Positions 6,379 through 8,538 of a stretch of 8,538 bases of DNA are shown piece by piece. The DNA is taken from positions 1-8,538 of the forward strand of contig JAIRZR010000253.1 of assembly GCA_031267155.1 (NCBI GenBank), read 5' to 3'. Each line of letters begins with the position of its first letter. Position 1 is the stretch's first letter. Source of the stretch: Prevotellaceae bacterium (GTDB taxonomy: Bacteria > Bacteroidota > Bacteroidia > Bacteroidales > UBA932). A model generated the notes under the pieces. It worked only from the letters and a program-made list of their open reading frames with translations, did not search any database and had not been told where the DNA came from. A program made the translations under genes and the position numbers.

Positions 6379-6404
6379 GTTCACTGTTGATTTCGCTATT
6401 GATA

Positions 6405-7943
6405 TTATGCCACTTCCTGAACCCCGCCTTTCAGAGCGGTCATCCTCTCCGTAATCCGTTCATGGCGTTTGGTATAGACCTCGTTGTACCGATTTTCCGT
6501 TTCCGCCAATTCTTCGGGAAAATGCAGCCTCGCAAACTCCAGCATCAGGTAGGATTTTTTCGATAACCCGAAAGCGTCGGACAGGTGTTTTACAAGAAAA
6601 TCACGCCGGATAACCGTCTTCTGTTCTTCCGTCAGATTATTGATAATCACGATTTTTTCTTCATCGCTCAAATGCCACTTGTCGGAGTCTTCCGTAAAGA
6701 GCGCAAAATGTTCCCTTTTCAGGTCTTCCAGCATCGCAAAGTACAGGAGTTTATCCTCAAATCCGGTAAAATCACTTTGCGGTATTTCCGTTTCGCGGAT
6801 GTATTTGCGCGTGTCATCGACAATGTTTTCAACCGCTATTTCCCTGTTGCGCGTGTCCTGCTTTTCGAGTTTCCGGACGGCGTCCGCTTCACCGGCAGGG
6901 GCTTGCGTTTCTTCCTCCGGCAACAGAACATATCCGGTTATCACTTCGTTGGCGCTCACCGTTACGACAGGTTGGGCTTTTCCGTCCAAAAACAACTGTT
7001 CCACCTCGTCGCCTGCTTCCGTATATTCGGCATATCGGGAATAATATTCGCTTTGGGCTTCCTCATAATCCGCTCGGTTCTCAAAGTCTTCCGCTTTGGG
7101 TTCTTCGGGCTTTTGGGGATAGCGGTTGATGTGAGTTTTGCTCACTGCATAGCCCTGTTCCGACAGTTCCGCGAAAACATCGTCGTTTTCCGCTGTTCCG
7201 TATTGCGGTTGACCGATTTCCATTCCGGGGCATTTTTCAATCGCCGACTTGCAGGCTTCGACCAGATACCGCCTGTTCTTTTCGCGCAGGCAAAACAGGT
7301 TGTTGCACCTGCCCTCGCCATCGGGATAAAGGCTGTAACAGTTTGTGTTGAACGGACATTGAGCGCACTCCGATTTATCGAAACGGTAACGGCTCAAATC
7401 GTTGCAATAGTCGTTTTCAAGACGGCTGACAAAATCCCTTGCTGTTAGGTTGCGCCAGTCGCCGTAATAAGTCGTCGGTTTACCGGACAGATGCTTTTCG
7501 TAAATATCCGACTGCACATCCGCACTGTACTTGCAGAGTTCCAGTGCAACGGTCATCGAAATACCGTCCCTGCTTACGAGGTCTAATATTTCGTCCGTCA
7601 GTTCGTTCAGGCGCATCCGGTTACGGATATATGTTTCACTTTTTCCAAAACGGACGGCAAGGTTTTCCACACTGTAACGCCCTGTGTCCGCAAGGCGTTT
7701 GTAGGCAGCCGCTTCCTCAATCGGGGACACATCAACACGGCACAAATTCTCCGTAATTGCCGCCTCCAACGCTTCGTCGTCCGACATTGTGCGGACAATG
7801 GCGGGGATGGTCTTCGTGTCCGCCAAAACGGATGCCCTGAACCTGCGCTCCCCGCACACGATTTCAAACTTCCTGCCTTTCGGACGCACTAATACCGGTT
7901 GCAATATGCCGACCTGTTTGATACTCTCCGCCAGTTCCGTCAA
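6405..7943 (-). CDS. parB: ParB/RepB/Spo0J family protein, N-terminally truncated by an upstream stop
   Basis: This is the open part of a ParB-family gene: 512 residues if translation starts at the TTG at 7943. Numbered from that start, residues 1-95 are most of the ParB N-terminal (ParB/Srx-fold) domain, with ELAESIKQVGILQPVLVRP and the hallmark CGERRFRAS (30-38), then ITENLCRVDVSPIEEAAAY. Residues 91-115 form a helix-turn-helix (SVENLAVRFGKSETYIRNRM). Cys193, 196, 202, 213 and 218 form a cluster typical of Bacteroidetes ParB-like proteins and could bind metal. The C-terminal half is Glu-rich and less conserved. Known ParB proteins bind centromere-like sites and, with ParA, segregate DNA; some relatives are regulators or nucleases. 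The frame continues upstream through LSKIVTGDFNPRK to a TAA at 8001-8003, so the first conserved segment would be lost from a TTG start. There is no good ribosome binding site before the TTG, so the gene may be dead or poorly expressed. Confidence 0.85.
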   Translation of the reverse strand: MTELAESIKQVGILQPVLVRPKGRKFEIVCGERRFRASVLADTKTIPAIVRTMSDDEALEAAITENLCRVDVSPIEEAAAYKRLADTGRYSVENLAVRFGKSETYIRNRMRLNELTDEILDLVSRDGISMTVALELCKYSADVQSDIYEKHLSGKPTTYYGDWRNLTARDFVSRLENDYCNDLSRYRFDKSECAQCPFNTNCYSLYPDGEGRCNNLFCLREKNRRYLVEACKSAIEKCPGMEIGQPQYGTAENDDVFAELSEQGYAVSKTHINRYPQKPEEPKAEDFENRADYEEAQSEYYSRYAEYTEAGDEVEQLFLDGKAQPVVTVSANEVITGYVLLPEEETQAPAGEADAVRKLEKQDTRNREIAVENIVDDTRKYIRETEIPQSDFTGFEDKLLYFAMLEDLKREHFALFTEDSDKWHLSDEEKIVIINNLTEEQKTVIRRDFLVKHLSDAFGLSKKSYLMLEFARLHFPEELAETENRYNEVYTKRHERITERMTALKGGVQEVA

Positions 7944-8000
7944 TTCGCTTTCGTTGACTGACTTGCGCGGATTAAAATCGCCTGTAACGATTTTACTTAA

Positions 8001-8063
8001 TTATATGGAAACAATACCTTTTGTTCCCTTGCTCTCCGTTGAATTTACTTTCTTGGTACTCAT
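8001..8063 (-). pseudogene. parB: Original 5' end of parB, cut off by in-frame TAA
   Basis: An ATG at 8063 opens the same frame as parB and encodes 20 residues (MSTKKVNSTESK... ending GIVSI) before a TAA at 8003-8001. The frame resumes at once with LSKIVTGDFNPRKSVNESE, which is the usual ParB first conserved segment, so the ATG at 8063 is almost certainly the ancestral start. It lies 19 bases after the stop of the upstream gene, as expected for an operon. The frame is the same on both sides, so this is a substitution (for example from TCA, CAA or GAA), not a frameshift. A sequencing error is possible. Confidence 0.75.
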
Positions 8064-8082
8064 GATTTTAATTATTAAATGA

Positions 8083-8343
8083 TTATTTTATTTCTGTCCC
8101 GAATAACTCGTTGAACGCCTTTACCACGTCTTTACGCCTGTAATAATCCCAGTAAAGCGATACGGGATGATATGGCTCAATATGTCCGATTTGAAAGCCC
8201 ATATCGCTTTTTGTCAGGCGTTTGTTCTCCCGAATCCTTTTCAGGATGCGGGGAAACAGTCTGTCGAAATTTTTCTTTTGTACTGCTGTTTTCATATCTG
8301 TCTGTTTTATTTTGGGGGCGGGATTTAACTGTTGATTATTCAT
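8083..8343 (-). CDS. Small hypothetical protein upstream of parB
   Basis: This 86-residue protein is not recognised. It is basic in its first half (NFDRLFPRILKRIRENKRLTK near residue 25) and ends with aromatic residues and an amphipathic helix (LYWDYYRRKDVVKAFNELFG). There is no signal peptide or membrane segment. The ATG at 8343 overlaps the end of the upstream gene by eight bases, which supports translational coupling; an internal ATG at 8295 is an alternative start. It lies 19 bases before the ancestral parB start, in the same minus-strand operon, so a role in maintenance or regulation of the element is possible but unproven. Confidence 0.7.
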   Translation of the reverse strand: MNNQQLNPAPKIKQTDMKTAVQKKNFDRLFPRILKRIRENKRLTKSDMGFQIGHIEPYHPVSLYWDYYRRKDVVKAFNELFGTEIK

Positions 8344-8538
8344 CCTCGTTTTTTAATTGTGAAAGTATATAATCAATCTCATCGTCAGTGATTTTAAGCC
8401 CTAAAATGCGTTTTCTCGCGATTACGTTTTTCCGGCCTAATTCCTGAACTGCCCGGTCATACAACTGCCTGTTGCCGGTTTCTCCATACGCGCAAAGCAT
8501 CGTATCGCAAATCTCTGCAATCCTGTGCGTATATTCAG
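8336..8538 (-). CDS. Partial hypothetical protein, C-terminal 66 residues
   Basis: An open frame enters from the right edge and ends at TAA 8338-8336. The visible part begins EYTHRIAEICDTMLCAYGE and ends in KITDDEIDYILSQLKNEDE. It is mostly helical and charged and is not recognised. No start is needed within the window because the gene continues beyond it. Its stop overlaps the next gene's ATG by eight bases, which supports it as a real first or middle gene of the parB operon. Confidence 0.6.
   Translation of the reverse strand, partial: EYTHRIAEICDTMLCAYGETGNRQLYDRAVQELGRKNVIARKRILGLKITDDEIDYILSQLKNEDE

Noticed and set aside
6585..7448. 287-codon plus-strand ORF antisense to parB
   Set aside because: It is rich in Phe and Arg, as expected from the antisense of a Glu- and Lys-rich gene. 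The opposite strand carries clear ParB motifs.
8001..8003. Stop-codon reassignment or programmed readthrough in parB
   Set aside because: TAA ends other genes in this window (traO, the SIR2-like gene, the DUF4209 gene, the 86-residue gene), so it is a normal stop, and no readthrough signal is apparent.
1..8538. tRNA or rRNA genes, CRISPR arrays, IS elements, attachment-site repeats
   Set aside because: I saw no cloverleaf, regular spaced repeats, transposase or integrase motifs, or direct repeats flanking the cassette by eye. A computed repeat search could still find weak ones.

Overview
The window looks like part of a conjugative element from the Bacteroidetes, most likely a Bacteroides- or Parabacteroides-type conjugative transposon or plasmid. 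The evidence is TraO and TraQ proteins of the CTnDOT family type at the left end, Bacteroidetes-style promoter boxes (TANNTTTG), translation starts that mostly lack a strong Shine-Dalgarno sequence, and a Bacteroidetes-type ParB with an extra cysteine cluster at the right end.

Layout. (1) 17-1607, plus strand: the tail of a transfer operon, with traO (secreted), traQ (lipoprotein) and a small protein with degenerate helical repeats. The genes are tightly packed, the last two overlap by four bases (ATGA), and a perfect 12-bp hairpin follows at 1611-1644. (2) 1658-6295: an accessory cassette. A minus-strand protein with a C-terminal OST-HTH/LOTUS-like winged helix diverges from a plus-strand pair: a SIR2-like protein of 590 residues and a 639-residue protein ending in a DUF4209 domain with a HEPN-like RNxxAHG motif. 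Back-to-back promoter boxes lie between the divergent genes, and a strong 40-nt hairpin lies in the SIR2 leader. (3) 6316-6378: two hairpins sharing three bases, serving as terminators for the converging transcripts. (4) 6405-8538, minus strand: a maintenance operon with a partial upstream gene, an 86-residue hypothetical protein and a ParB-family protein. The parB frame has an in-frame TAA at codon 21, directly before the first conserved ParB segment.

The main candidate for a new system is the SIR2-like/DUF4209 pair, possibly with the divergent OST-HTH protein. SIR2-like domains are common NAD+-consuming effectors in anti-phage systems, and Rx4-6H motifs mark HEPN ribonucleases, so an abortive-infection type defence is a reasonable hypothesis. 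I know of no named system with this exact composition, but I could not search. Three points complicate the idea: the SIR2 catalytic-His position holds Asn, the two genes differ in base composition, and a 23-codon mini-ORF lies between them. The pair may therefore be a mosaic of separately acquired genes.
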